Origin: Taudactylus pleione
Lineage: Eukaryota; Chordata; Amphibia; Anura; Myobatrachidae
DNA: 64,000 nt
Assembly: GCA_031769625.1 (NCBI GenBank)
Contig: JAUIMM010002314.1
Coordinates: forward strand, 62,001 to 126,000
Direction of reading: 5' to 3'
Made by a program: the position numbers and the translations under genes. This document shows, in pieces, positions 23,158 through 36,934 of this stretch (positions are counted from its first letter, which is position 1; the number at the start of each line of letters is the position of its first letter). The notes beneath the pieces were generated by a model that saw only the letters and a program-made list of their open reading frames with translations, did not search any database and had not been told where the DNA came from.

Positions 23158-24979
23158 AAAGCAATGGAAATAACAAAAGCGCATACTTTGTGTTATCTCC
23201 TCTTGTAGCAAACACAGACAGCTCAAAATTTCACCAGATCTGTTGAAGACCAAGACCCACAAGTGTGATGTGAAATGGTTTTTCTCCCATGTTGCATTTA
23301 AGAGAAAACAGCAAATGAACGTTTTAGGCCAAAATGCATTGAAAACAATGGAAACAACAAAAGCGCATACTTTGTGTTATCTCCTCTTGTAGCAAACACA
23401 GACAGCTCAAAATTTCACTGGATGTGTTGAAGACCAAGACCCACAAATGTGATGTGAAATGGTTTTTCTCTCATGTTGTGTTTAAGAGAAAACAGCAAAT
23501 GCACGTTTTAGGCCAAAATGCATTGAAAGCAATGGAAATAACAAAAGCGCATCCTTTGTAATATCTCCTCTTGTAGCAAACACAGACAGCTCAAATTTTC
23601 ACCAGATCTGTTGAAGACCAAGACCCACAAATGTGATGTGAAATGGTTTTTCTCCCATGTTGCGTTTAAGAGAAAACAGCAAATGCACGTTTTAGGCCAA
23701 AATGCTTTGAAAACAATGGAAACAACAAAAGCGCATACTTTGTGTTATCTCCTCTTGTAGCAAACACAGACAGCTCAAAATTTCACGAGATGTGTTGAAG
23801 ACCAAGACCCACAAATGTGATGTGAAATTGTTTTTCTCCCATGTTGCATTTAAGAGAAAACAGCAATTGCTCGTTTTAGGCCAAAATGCATTGAAAGCAA
23901 TGGAAACAACAAAAGTGCATACTTTGTGTTATCTCCTCTTGTAGCAAACACAGACAGCTCAATATTTCACTGGATGTGTTGAAGACCAAGACCCACAAAT
24001 GTGATGTGAAATGGTTATTCTCCCATGTTGCGTTTAAGAGAAAACAGCAATTGCTCGTTTTACTCCAAAATGCATTGAAAGCAATGGAAACAACAAAAGC
24101 GCATACTTTGTGTTATCTCCTCTTGTAGCAAACACAGACAGCTCAAAATTTCACTGGATGTGTTGAAGACCAAGACCCACAAATGTGATGTGAAATGGTT
24201 TTTCTCTCATGTTGTGTTTAAGAGAAAACTGCAAATGCACGTTTTAGGCCAAAATGCATTGAAAGCAATGGAAATAACAAAAGCGCATACTTTGTGTTAT
24301 CTCCTCTTGTAGCAAACACAGACAGCTCAAAATTTCACCAGATCTGTTGAAGACCAAGACCCACAAATGTGATGTGAAATGGTTTTTCTCCCATGTTGCT
24401 TTTAAGAGAAAACAGCAAATGAACGTTTTAGGCCAAAATGCATTGAAAACAATGGAAACAACAAAAGCGCATACTTTGTGTTATCTCCTCTTGTAGCAAA
24501 CACAGACAGCTCAAAATTTCACTGGATGTGTTGAAGACCAAGACCCACAAATGTGATGTGAAATGGTTTTTCTCCCATGTTGCGTTTAAGAGAAAACAGC
24601 AATTGCTCGTTTTAGGCCAAAATGCATTGAAAGCAATGGAAACAACAAAAGCGCATACTTTGTTTTATCTCCTCTTGTAGCAAACACAGACAGCTCAAAA
24701 TTTCACTGGATGTGTTGAAGACCAAGACCCACAAATGTGATGTGAAATGGTTTTTCTCCCATGTTGCGTTTAAGAGAAAACAGCAAATGCATGTTTTAGG
24801 CCAAAATGCATTGAAAGCAATGGAAACAACAAAAGCGCATACATTGTGATATCTCCTCTTGTAGCAAACACAGACAGCTCAAAATTTCACTGGATGTGTT
24901 GAAGACCAAGACCCACAAATGTGATGTGAAATGGTTTTTCTCTCATGTTGTGTTTAAGAGAAAACTGCAAATGCACGTT

Positions 24980-27002
24980 TTAGGCCAAAATGCATTGAAA
25001 GCAATGGAAATAACAAAAGCGCATACTTTGTGTTATCTCCTCTTGTAGCAAACATAGACAGCTCAAAATTTCACCAGATCTGTTGAAGACCAAGACCCAC
25101 AAATGTGATGTGAAATGGTTTTTCTCCCATGTTGCATTTAAGAGAAAACAGCAAATGAACGTTTTAGGCAAAAATGCATTGAAAACAATGGAAACAACAA
25201 GAGCGCATACTTTGTGTTATCTCCTCTTGTAGCAAACACAGACAGCTCAAAATTTCACGAGATGTGTTGAAGACCAAGACCCACAAATGTGATGTGAAAT
25301 GGTTTTTCTCCCATGTTGCGTTTAAGAGAAAACAGCAATTGCTCATTTTAGGCCAAAATGCATTGAAAGCAATGGAAACAACAAAAGTGCATACTTTGTG
25401 TTATCTCCTCTTGTAGCAAACACAGACAGCTCAAAATTTCACTGGATGTGTTGAAGACCAAGACCCACAAATGTGATGTGAAATGGTTATTCTCCCATGT
25501 TGCGTTTAAGAGAAAACAGCAATTGCTCGTTTTAGGCCAAAATGCATTGAAAGCAATGGAAACAACAAAAGCGCATACTTTGTGTTATCTCCTCTTGTAG
25601 CAAACACAGACAGCTCAAAATTTCACTGGATGTGTTGAAGACCAAGACCCACAAATGTGATGTGAAATGGTTTTTCTCTCATTTTGCGTTTAAGAGAAAA
25701 CTGCAAATGCACGTTTTAGGCCAAAATGCATTGAAAGCAATGGAAATAACAAAAGCGCATACTTTGTGTTATCTCCTCTTGTAGCAAACACAGACAGCTC
25801 AAAATTTCACTGGATGTATTGAAGACCAAGACACACAAATGTGATGTGAAATGGTTATTCTCCCATGTTGCGTTTAAGAGAAAACAGCAATTGCTCGTTT
25901 TAGGCCAAAATGCATTGAAAGCAATGGAAACAACAAAAGCGCATACTTTGTGTTATCTCCTCTTGTAGCAAACACAGACAGCTCAAAATTTCACTGGATG
26001 TGTTGAAGACCAAGACCCACAAATGTGATGTGAAATGGTTTTTCTCTAATGTTGTGTTTAAGAGAAAACTGCAAATGCACGTTTTAGGCCAAAATGCATT
26101 GAAAGCAATGGAAACAACAAAAGCGCATACTTTGTGTTATCTCCTCTTGTAGCAAACACAGACAGCTCAAAATTTCACCAGATCTGTTGAAGACCAAGAC
26201 CCACAAATGTGATGTGAAATGGTTTTTCTCCCATGTTGCATTTAAGAGAAAACAGCAAATGCACGTTTTAGGCCAAAATGCATTGAAAACAATGGAAACA
26301 ACAAAAGCGCATACTTTGTGTTATCTCCTCTTGTAGCAAACACAGACAGCTCAAAATTTCACTGGATGTGTTGAAGACCAAGACCCACAAATGTGATGTG
26401 AAATGGTTTTTCTCCCATGTTGCGTTTAAGAGAAAACAGCAATTGCTCATTTTAGGCCAAAATGCATTGAAAGCAATGGAATCAACAAAAGCGCATACTT
26501 TGTGTTATCTCCTCTTGTAGCAAACACAGACAGCTCAAAATTTCACTGGATATGTTGAAGACCAAGACCCACAAATGTGATGTGAAATGGTTTTTCTCCC
26601 ATGTTGCGTTTAAGAGAAAACAGCAAATGCATGTTTTAGACCAAAATGCATTGAAAGCAATGGAAACAACAAAAGCGCATACATTGTGATATCTCCTCTT
26701 GTAGCAAACACAGGCAGCTCAAAATTTCACAGGATGTGTTGAAGACCAAGACCCACAAATGTGATGTGAAATGGTTTTCTCTCATGTTGCGTTTAAGAGA
26801 AAACTGCAAATGCACGTTTTAGGCCAAAATGCATTGAAAGCAATGGAAATAACAAAAGCGCATACTTTGTGTTATCTCCTCTTGTAGCAAACGCAGACAG
26901 CTCAAAATTTCACCAGATCTGTTGAAGACCAAGACCCACAAATGTGATGTGAAATGGTTTTTCTCTCATGTTGTGTTTAAGAGAAAACTGCAAATGCACG
27001 TT
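24980..27002. repeat. 11-monomer (2023-bp) unit, copy 1
   Basis: Recurs at 36935-38957 and 38958 to about 40980, and its start recurs at 27003 and 31969. Markers: 'aaacatagacagc' (about 25052), 'ttaggcaaaaatg' with 'acaagagcg' (about 25166-25203), 'ctctcattttgcg' (about 25676), 'ggatgtattg', 'ctctaatgttgtg', 'ggaatcaac' (about 26480), 'ggatatgttg', 'ttttagacc', 'caggcagctc' with 'cacaggatg', a 1-bp deletion in 'ggttttctctc' (about 26775) and 'aaacgcagac'. The deletion makes the unit 2023 bp instead of 2024. Confidence 0.88.
26770..26782. other. Recurrent 183-bp monomer: deleted t in 'ggttttctctc'
   Basis: The T5 tract after 'aaatgg' is one base short. The same loss is found near 38730, 40753, 61367, 63023 and 63757, and as 'ggttttcactc' near 55853. 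It always lies in the monomer with 'cacaggatg' after 'caggcagctc', so it marks one inherited monomer lineage and explains why its units are 735 and 2023 bp rather than 736 and 2024. Confidence 0.85.
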
Positions 27003-30000
27003 TTAGGCCAAAATGCATTGAAAGCAATGGAAATAACAAAAGCGCATACTTTGTGTTATCTCCTCTTGTAGCAAACATAGACAGCTCAAAATTTCACCAG
27101 ATCTGTTGAAGACCAAGACCCACAAATGTGATGTGAAATGGTTTTTCTCCCATGTTGCATTTAAGAGAAAACAGCAAATGAACGTTTTAGGCAAAAATGC
27201 ATTGAAAACAATGGAAACAACAAGAGCGCATACTTTGTGTTATCTCCTCTTGTAGCAAACACAGACAGCTCAAAATTTCACGAGATGTGTTGAAGACCAA
27301 GACCCACAAATGTGATGTGAAATGGTTTTTCTCCCATGTTGCGTTTAAGAGAAAACAGCAATTGCTCATTTTAGGCCAAAATGCATTGAAAGCAATGGAA
27401 ACAACAAAAGTGCATACTTTGTGTTATCTCCTCTTGTAGCAAACACAGACAGCTCAAAATTTCACTGGATGTGTTGAAGACCAAGACCCACAAATGTGAT
27501 GTGAAATGGTTATTCTCCCATGTTGCGTTTAAGAGAAAACAGCAATTGCTCGTTTTAGGCCAAAATGCATTGAAAGCAATGGAAACAACAAAAGCGCATA
27601 CTTTGTGTTATCTCCTCTTGTAGCAAACACAGACAGCTCAAAATTTCACTGGATGTGTTGAAGACCAAGACCCACAAATGTGATGTGAAATGGTTTTTCT
27701 CTCATTTTGAGTTTAAGAGAAAACTGCAAATGCACGTTTTAGGCCAAAATGCATTGAAAGCAATGGAAATAACAAAAGCGCATACTTTGTGTTATCTCCT
27801 CTTGTAGCAAACACAGACAGCTCAAAATTTTACTGGATGTATTGAAGACCAAGACACACAAATGTGATGTGAAATGGTTATTCTCCCATGTTGCGTTTAA
27901 GAGAAAACAGCAATTGCTCGTTTTAGGCCAAAATGCATTGAAAGCAATGGAAACAACAAAAGCGCATACTTTGTGTTATCTCCTCTTGTAGCAAACACAG
28001 ACAGCTCAAAATTTCACTGGATGTGTTGAAGACCAAGACCCACAAATGTGATGTGAAATGGTTTTTCTCTAATGTTGTGTTTAAGAGAAAACTGCAAATG
28101 CACGTTTTAGGCCAAAATGCATTGAAAGCAATGGAAACAACAAAAGCGCATACTTTGTGTTATCTCCTCTTGTAGCAAACACAGACAGCTCAAAATTTCA
28201 CTGGATGTGTTGAAGACCAAGACCCACAAATGTGATGTGAAATGGTTATTCTCCCATGTTGCGTTTAAGAGAAAACAGCAATTGCTCGTTTTAGGCCAAA
28301 ATGCATTGAAAGCAATGGAAACAACAAAAGCGCATACTTTGTGTTATCTCCTCTTGTAGCAAACACAGACAGCTCAAAATTTCACTGGATGTGTTGAAGA
28401 CCAAGACCCACAAATGTGATGTGAAATGGTTTTTCTCTCATGTTGTGTTTAAGAGAAAACTGCAATTGCTCGTTTTAGGCCAAAATGCATTGAAAGCAAT
28501 GGAAACAACAAAAGCGCATACTTTGTGTTATCTCCTCTTGTAGCAAACACAGACAGCTCAAAATTTCACTGGATGTGTTGAAGACCAAGACCCACAAATG
28601 TGATGTGAAATGGTTTTTCTCTCATGTTGTGTTTAAGAGAAAACTGCAAATGCACGTTTTAGGCCAAAATGCATTGAAAGCAATGGAAATAACAAAAGCG
28701 CATACTTTGTGTTATCTCCTCTTGTAGCAAACACAGACAGCTCAAAATTTCACCAGATCTGTTGAAGACCAAGACCCAGAAATGTGATGTGAAATGGTTT
28801 TTCTCCCATGTTGCGTTTAAGAGAAAACAGCAAATGCACGTTTTAGGCCAAAATGCATTGAAAACAATGGAAACAACAAAACGCATACTTTGTGTTATCT
28901 CCTCTTGTAGCAAACACAGACAGCTCAAAATTTCACTGGATGTGTTGAAGACCAAGACCCACAAATGTGATGTGAAATGGTTTTTCTCCCATGTTGCGTT
29001 TAAGAGAAAACAGCAAATGCATGTTTTAGGCCAAAATGCATTGAAAGCAATGGAAACAACAAAAGCGCATACTTTGTGTTATCTCCTCTTGTAGCAAACA
29101 CAGACAGCTCAAAATTTCACTGGATGTGTTGAAGACCAAGACCCACAAATGTGATGTGAAATGGTTTTTCTCTCATGTTGTGTTTAAGAGAAAACTGCAA
29201 ATGCACGTTTTAGGCCAAAATGCATTGAAAGCAATGGAAATAACAAAAGCGCATACTTTGTGTTATCTCCTCTTGTAGCAAACACAGACAGCTCAAAATT
29301 TCACCAGATCTGTTGAAGACCAAGACCCAGAAATGTGATGTGAAATGGTTTTTCTCCCATGTTGCGTTTAAGAGAAAACAGCAAATGCACGTTTTAGGCC
29401 AAAATGCATTGAAAACAATGGAAACAACAAAACGCATACTTTGTGTTATCTCCTCTTGTAGCAAACACAGACAGCTCAAAATTTCACTGGATGTGTTGAA
29501 GACCAAGACCCACAAATGTGATGTGAAATGGTTTTTCTCCCATGTTGCGTTTAAGAGAAAACAGCAAATGCATGTTTTAGGCCAAAATGCATTGAAAGCA
29601 ATGGAAACAACAAAAGCGCATACATTGTGATATCTCCTCTTGTAGCAAACACAGACAGCTCAAAATTCCACTGGATGTGTTGAAGACCAAGACACACAAA
29701 TGTGATGTGAAATGGTTTTTCTCCCATGTTGCGTTTAAGAGAAAACAGCAATTGCTCGTTTTAGGCCAAAATGCATTGAAAGCAATGGAAACAACAAAAG
29801 CGCATACTTTGTGTTATCTCCTCTTGTAGCAAACACAGACAGCTCAAAATTTCACTGGATGTGTTGAAGACCAAGACACACAAATGTGATGTGAAATGGT
29901 TTTTCTCCCATGTTGCGTTTAAGAGAAAACAGCAATTGCTCGTTTTAGGCCAAAATGCATTGAAAGCAATGGAAACAACAAAAGCGCATACTTTGTGTTA

Positions 30001-31968
30001 TCTCCTCTTGTAGCAAACACAGACAGCTCAAAATTTCACTGGATGTGTTGAAGACCAAGACCCACAAATGTGATGTGAAATGGTTTTTCTCTCATGTTGT
30101 GTTTAAGAGAAAACAGCAAATGCACGTTTTAGGCTAAAAAGCATTGAAAGCAATGGAAATAACAAAAGCGCATACTTTGTGTTATCTCCTCTTGTAGCAA
30201 ACACAGACAGCTCAAAATTTCACCAGATCTGTTGAAGACCAAGACCCACAAGTGTGATGTGAAATGGTTTTTCTCCCATGTTGCATTTAAGAGAAAACAG
30301 CAAATGAACGTTTTAGGCCAAAATGCATTGAAAACAATGGAAACAACAAAAGCGCATACTTTGTGTTATCTCCTCTTGTAGCAAACACAGACAGCTCAAA
30401 ATTTCACTGGATGTGTTGAAGACCAAGACCCACAAATGTGATGTGAAATGGTTTTTCTCTCATGTTGTGTTTAAGAGAAAACAGCAAATGCACGTTTTAG
30501 GCCAAAATGCATTGAAAGCAATGGAAATAACAAAAGCGCATCCTTTGTAATATCTCCTCTTGTAGCAAACACAGACAGCTCAAATTTTCACCAGATCTTT
30601 TGAAGACCAAGACCCACAAATGTGATGTGAAATGGTTTTTCTCCCATGTTGCGTTTAAGAGAAAACAGCAAATGCACGTTTTAGGCCAAAATGCTTTGAA
30701 AACAATGGAAACAACAAAAGCGCATACTTTGTGTTATCTCCTCTTGTAGCAAACACAGACAGCTCAAAATTTCACGAGATGTGTTGAAGACCAAGACCCA
30801 CAAATGTGATGTGAAATGGTTTTTCTCCCATGTTGCATTTAAGAGAAAACAGCAATTGCTCGTTTTAGGCCAAAATGCATTGAAAGCAATGGAAACAACA
30901 AAAGTGCATACTTTGTGTTATCTCCTCTTGTAGCAAACACAGACAGCTCAATATTTCACTGGATGTGTTGAAGACCAAGACCCACAAATGTGATGTGAAA
31001 TGGTTATTCTCCCATGTTGCGTTTAAGAGAAAACAGCAATTGCTCGTTTTAGGCCAAAATGCATTGAAAGCAATGGAAACAACAAAAGCGCATACTTTGT
31101 GTTATCTCCTCTTGTAGCAAACACAGACAGCTCAAAATTTCACTGGATGTGTTGAAGACCAAGACCCACAAATGTGATGTGAAATGGTTTTTCTCTCATG
31201 TTGTGTTTAAGAGAAAACTGCAAATGCACGTTTTAGGCCAAAATGCATTGAAAGCAATGGAAATAACAAAAGCGCATACTTTGTGTTATCTCCTCTTGTA
31301 GCAAACACAGACAGCTCAAAATTTCACCAGATCTGTTGAAGACCAAGACCCACAAATGTGATGTGAAATGGTTTTTCTCCCATGTTGCTTTTAAGAGAAA
31401 ACAGCAAATGAACGTTTTAGGCCAAAATGCATTGAAAACAATGGAAACAACAAAAGCGCATACTTTGTGTTATCTCCTCTTGTAGCAAACACAGACAGCT
31501 CAAAATTTCACTGGATGTGTTGAAGACCAAGACCCACAAATGTGATGTGAAATGGTTTTTCTCCCATGTTGCGTTTAAGAGAAAACAGCAATTGCTCGTT
31601 TTAGGCCAAAATGCATTGAAAGCAATGGAAACAACAAAAGCGCATACTTTGTTTTATCTCCTCTTGTAGCAAACACAGACAGCTCAAAATTTCACTGGAT
31701 GTGTTGAAGACCAAGACCCACAAATGTGATGTGAAATGGTTTTTCTCCCATGTTGCGTTTAAGAGAAAACAGCAAATGCATGTTTTAGGCCAAAATGCAT
31801 TGAAAGCAATGGAAACAACAAAAGCGCATACATTGTGATATCTCCTCTTGTAGCAAACACAGACAGCTCAAAATTTCACTGGATGTGTTGAAGACCAAGA
31901 CCCACAAATGTGATGTGAAATGGTTTTTCTCTCATGTTGTGTTTAAGAGAAAACTGCAAATGCACGTT
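27003..31968. repeat. 27-monomer (4966-bp) unit, copy 1
   Basis: Tandem partner of 31969-36934. Markers found only in these two copies: 'ctctcattttgag' (about 27706), 'aaattttactggatgtattg' (about 27825) and 'agatcttttgaag' (about 30597), each recurring at +4966. The unit is two bases short of 27 x 184 because it carries two 'aaaacg' deletions (about 28879 and 29430), one in each copy of an internal 551-bp trimer (about 28659-29209 and 29210-29760). The phase of the boundary is arbitrary, since the units are flanked by related sequence. Confidence 0.9.
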
Positions 31969-34900
31969 TTAGGCCAAAATGCATTGAAAGCAATGGAAAT
32001 AACAAAAGCGCATACTTTGTGTTATCTCCTCTTGTAGCAAACATAGACAGCTCAAAATTTCACCAGATCTGTTGAAGACCAAGACCCACAAATGTGATGT
32101 GAAATGGTTTTTCTCCCATGTTGCATTTAAGAGAAAACAGCAAATGAACGTTTTAGGCAAAAATGCATTGAAAACAATGGAAACAACAAGAGCGCATACT
32201 TTGTGTTATCTCCTCTTGTAGCAAACACAGACAGCTCAAAATTTCACGAGATGTGTTGAAGACCAAGACCCACAAATGTGATGTGAAATGGTTTTTCTCC
32301 CATGTTGCGTTTAAGAGAAAACAGCAATTGCTCATTTTAGGCCAAAATGCATTGAAAGCAATGGAAACAACAAAAGTGCATACTTTGTGTTATCTCCTCT
32401 TGTAGCAAACACAGACAGCTCAAAATTTCACTGGATGTGTTGAAGACCAAGACCCACAAATGTGATGTGAAATGGTTATTCTCCCATGTTGCGTTTAAGA
32501 GAAAACAGCAATTGCTCGTTTTAGGCCAAAATGCATTGAAAGCAATGGAAACAACAAAAGCGCATACTTTGTGTTATCTCCTCTTGTAGCAAACACAGAC
32601 AGCTCAAAATTTCACTGGATGTGTTGAAGACCAAGACCCACAAATGTGATGTGAAATGGTTTTTCTCTCATTTTGAGTTTAAGAGAAAACTGCAAATGCA
32701 CGTTTTAGGCCAAAATGCATTGAAAGCAATGGAAATAACAAAAGCGCATACTTTGTGTTATCTCCTCTTGTAGCAAACACAGACAGCTCAAAATTTTACT
32801 GGATGTATTGAAGACCAAGACACACAAATGTGATGTGAAATGGTTATTCTCCCATGTTGCGTTTAAGAGAAAACAGCAATTGCTCGTTTTAGGCCAAAAT
32901 GCATTGAAAGCAATGGAAACAACAAAAGCGCATACTTTGTGTTATCTCCTCTTGTAGCAAACACAGACAGCTCAAAATTTCACTGGATGTGTTGAAGACC
33001 AAGACCCACAAATGTGATGTGAAATGGTTTTTCTCTAATGTTGTGTTTAAGAGAAAACTGCAAATGCACGTTTTAGGCCAAAATGCATTGAAAGCAATGG
33101 AAACAACAAAAGCGCATACTTTGTGTTATCTCCTCTTGTAGCAAACACAGACAGCTCAAAATTTCACTGGATGTGTTGAAGACCAAGACCCACAAATGTG
33201 ATGTGAAATGGTTATTCTCCCATGTTGCGTTTAAGAGAAAACAGCAATTGCTCGTTTTAGGCCAAAATGCATTGAAAGCAATGGAAACAACAAAAGCGCA
33301 TACTTTGTGTTATCTCCTCTTGTAGCAAACACAGACAGCTCAAAATTTCACTGGATGTGTTGAAGACCAAGACCCACAAATGTGATGTGAAATGGTTTTT
33401 CTCTCATGTTGTGTTTAAGAGAAAACTGCAATTGCTCGTTTTAGGCCAAAATGCATTGAAAGCAATGGAAACAACAAAAGCGCATACTTTGTGTTATCTC
33501 CTCTTGTAGCAAACACAGACAGCTCAAAATTTCACTGGATGTGTTGAAGACCAAGACCCACAAATGTGATGTGAAATGGTTTTTCTCTCATGTTGTGTTT
33601 AAGAGAAAACTGCAAATGCACGTTTTAGGCCAAAATGCATTGAAAGCAATGGAAATAACAAAAGCGCATACTTTGTGTTATCTCCTCTTGTAGCAAACAC
33701 AGACAGCTCAAAATTTCACCAGATCTGTTGAAGACCAAGACCCAGAAATGTGATGTGAAATGGTTTTTCTCCCATGTTGCGTTTAAGAGAAAACAGCAAA
33801 TGCACGTTTTAGGCCAAAATGCATTGAAAACAATGGAAACAACAAAACGCATACTTTGTGTTATCTCCTCTTGTAGCAAACACAGACAGCTCAAAATTTC
33901 ACTGGATGTGTTGAAGACCAAGACCCACAAATGTGATGTGAAATGGTTTTTCTCCCATGTTGCGTTTAAGAGAAAACAGCAAATGCATGTTTTAGGCCAA
34001 AATGCATTGAAAGCAATGGAAACAACAAAAGCGCATACTTTGTGTTATCTCCTCTTGTAGCAAACACAGACAGCTCAAAATTTCACTGGATGTGTTGAAG
34101 ACCAAGACCCACAAATGTGATGTGAAATGGTTTTTCTCTCATGTTGTGTTTAAGAGAAAACTGCAAATGCACGTTTTAGGCCAAAATGCATTGAAAGCAA
34201 TGGAAATAACAAAAGCGCATACTTTGTGTTATCTCCTCTTGTAGCAAACACAGACAGCTCAAAATTTCACCAGATCTGTTGAAGACCAAGACCCAGAAAT
34301 GTGATGTGAAATGGTTTTTCTCCCATGTTGCGTTTAAGAGAAAACAGCAAATGCACGTTTTAGGCCAAAATGCATTGAAAACAATGGAAACAACAAAACG
34401 CATACTTTGTGTTATCTCCTCTTGTAGCAAACACAGACAGCTCAAAATTTCACTGGATGTGTTGAAGACCAAGACCCACAAATGTGATGTGAAATGGTTT
34501 TTCTCCCATGTTGCGTTTAAGAGAAAACAGCAAATGCATGTTTTAGGCCAAAATGCATTGAAAGCAATGGAAACAACAAAAGCGCATACATTGTGATATC
34601 TCCTCTTGTAGCAAACACAGACAGCTCAAAATTCCACTGGATGTGTTGAAGACCAAGACACACAAATGTGATGTGAAATGGTTTTTCTCCCATGTTGCGT
34701 TTAAGAGAAAACAGCAATTGCTCGTTTTAGGCCAAAATGCATTGAAAGCAATGGAAACAACAAAAGCGCATACTTTGTGTTATCTCCTCTTGTAGCAAAC
34801 ACAGACAGCTCAAAATTTCACTGGATGTGTTGAAGACCAAGACACACAAATGTGATGTGAAATGGTTTTTCTCCCATGTTGCGTTTAAGAGAAAACAGCA

Positions 34901-36934
34901 ATTGCTCGTTTTAGGCCAAAATGCATTGAAAGCAATGGAAACAACAAAAGCGCATACTTTGTGTTATCTCCTCTTGTAGCAAACACAGACAGCTCAAAAT
35001 TTCACTGGATGTGTTGAAGACCAAGACCCACAAATGTGATGTGAAATGGTTTTTCTCTCATGTTGTGTTTAAGAGAAAACAGCAAATGCACGTTTTAGGC
35101 TAAAAAGCATTGAAAGCAATGGAAATAACAAAAGCGCATACTTTGTGTTATCTCCTCTTGTAGCAAACACAGACAGCTCAAAATTTCACCAGATCTGTTG
35201 AAGACCAAGACCCACAAGTGTGATGTGAAATGGTTTTTCTCCCATGTTGCATTTAAGAGAAAACAGCAAATGAACGTTTTAGGCCAAAATGCATTGAAAA
35301 CAATGGAAACAACAAAAGCGCATACTTTGTGTTATCTCCTCTTGTAGCAAACACAGACAGCTCAAAATTTCACTGGATGTGTTGAAGACCAAGACCCACA
35401 AATGTGATGTGAAATGGTTTTTCTCTCATGTTGTGTTTAAGAGAAAACAGCAAATGCACGTTTTAGGCCAAAATGCATTGAAAGCAATGGAAATAACAAA
35501 AGCGCATCCTTTGTAATATCTCCTCTTGTAGCAAACACAGACAGCTCAAATTTTCACCAGATCTTTTGAAGACCAAGACCCACAAATGTGATGTGAAATG
35601 GTTTTTCTCCCATGTTGCGTTTAAGAGAAAACAGCAAATGCACGTTTTAGGCCAAAATGCTTTGAAAACAATGGAAACAACAAAAGCGCATACTTTGTGT
35701 TATCTCCTCTTGTAGCAAACACAGACAGCTCAAAATTTCACGAGATGTGTTGAAGACCAAGACCCACAAATGTGATGTGAAATGGTTTTTCTCCCATGTT
35801 GCATTTAAGAGAAAACAGCAATTGCTCGTTTTAGGCCAAAATGCATTGAAAGCAATGGAAACAACAAAAGTGCATACTTTGTGTTATCTCCTCTTGTAGC
35901 AAACACAGACAGCTCAATATTTCACTGGATGTGTTGAAGACCAAGACCCACAAATGTGATGTGAAATGGTTATTCTCCCATGTTGCGTTTAAGAGAAAAC
36001 AGCAATTGCTCGTTTTAGGCCAAAATGCATTGAAAGCAATGGAAACAACAAAAGCGCATACTTTGTGTTATCTCCTCTTGTAGCAAACACAGACAGCTCA
36101 AAATTTCACTGGATGTGTTGAAGACCAAGACCCACAAATGTGATGTGAAATGGTTTTTCTCTCATGTTGTGTTTAAGAGAAAACTGCAAATGCACGTTTT
36201 AGGCCAAAATGCATTGAAAGCAATGGAAATAACAAAAGCGCATACTTTGTGTTATCTCCTCTTGTAGCAAACACAGACAGCTCAAAATTTCACCAGATCT
36301 GTTGAAGACCAAGACCCACAAATGTGATGTGAAATGGTTTTTCTCCCATGTTGCTTTTAAGAGAAAACAGCAAATGAACGTTTTAGGCCAAAATGCATTG
36401 AAAACAATGGAAACAACAAAAGCGCATACTTTGTGTTATCTCCTCTTGTAGCAAACACAGACAGCTCAAAATTTCACTGGATGTGTTGAAGACCAAGACC
36501 CACAAATGTGATGTGAAATGGTTTTTCTCCCATGTTGCGTTTAAGAGAAAACAGCAATTGCTCGTTTTAGGCCAAAATGCATTGAAAGCAATGGAAACAA
36601 CAAAAGCGCATACTTTGTTTTATCTCCTCTTGTAGCAAACACAGACAGCTCAAAATTTCACTGGATGTGTTGAAGACCAAGACCCACAAATGTGATGTGA
36701 AATGGTTTTTCTCCCATGTTGCGTTTAAGAGAAAACAGCAAATGCATGTTTTAGGCCAAAATGCATTGAAAGCAATGGAAACAACAAAAGCGCATACATT
36801 GTGATATCTCCTCTTGTAGCAAACACAGACAGCTCAAAATTTCACTGGATGTGTTGAAGACCAAGACCCACAAATGTGATGTGAAATGGTTTTTCTCTCA
36901 TGTTGTGTTTAAGAGAAAACTGCAAATGCACGTT
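31969..36934. repeat. 27-monomer (4966-bp) unit, copy 2
   Basis: Second tandem copy. Every diagnostic state I compared agrees with copy 1, including 'ctctcattttgag' (about 32672), 'agatcttttgaag' (35563), 'aggctaaaaagcattg' (tag at 35106) and the paired 'aaaacg' deletions at about 33846 and 34397. I saw no difference by eye, so this is the most recent large duplication visible, or an assembly duplication. Confidence 0.9.

Larger units (their letters stand above)
22079..25163. repeat. Core block (copy 1) plus downstream flank
   Basis: This stretch recurs at +6989 (about 29.07-32.15 kb) and +11955 (about 34.03-37.12 kb). Order: 'ctgcaaatgcacg'; 'ccagatctg' with 'cagaaatg'; a 183-bp junction with 'aaaacg' at 22441; 'catacattgtgata'; two 'gacacac' monomers; 'ctctcatgttgtg' with the tag 'agcattg' (23151); 'ttgcattt' with 'aaatgaacg'; 'catcctttgtaata'; 'gctttgaaaac'; 'cacgagatgtg'; 'ttattctccc'. 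Private states distinguish this copy: 'ttttactcc' near 24058 and 'agatctgttg' near 23605, where the two later copies have 'agatcttttg'. Confidence 0.82.
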
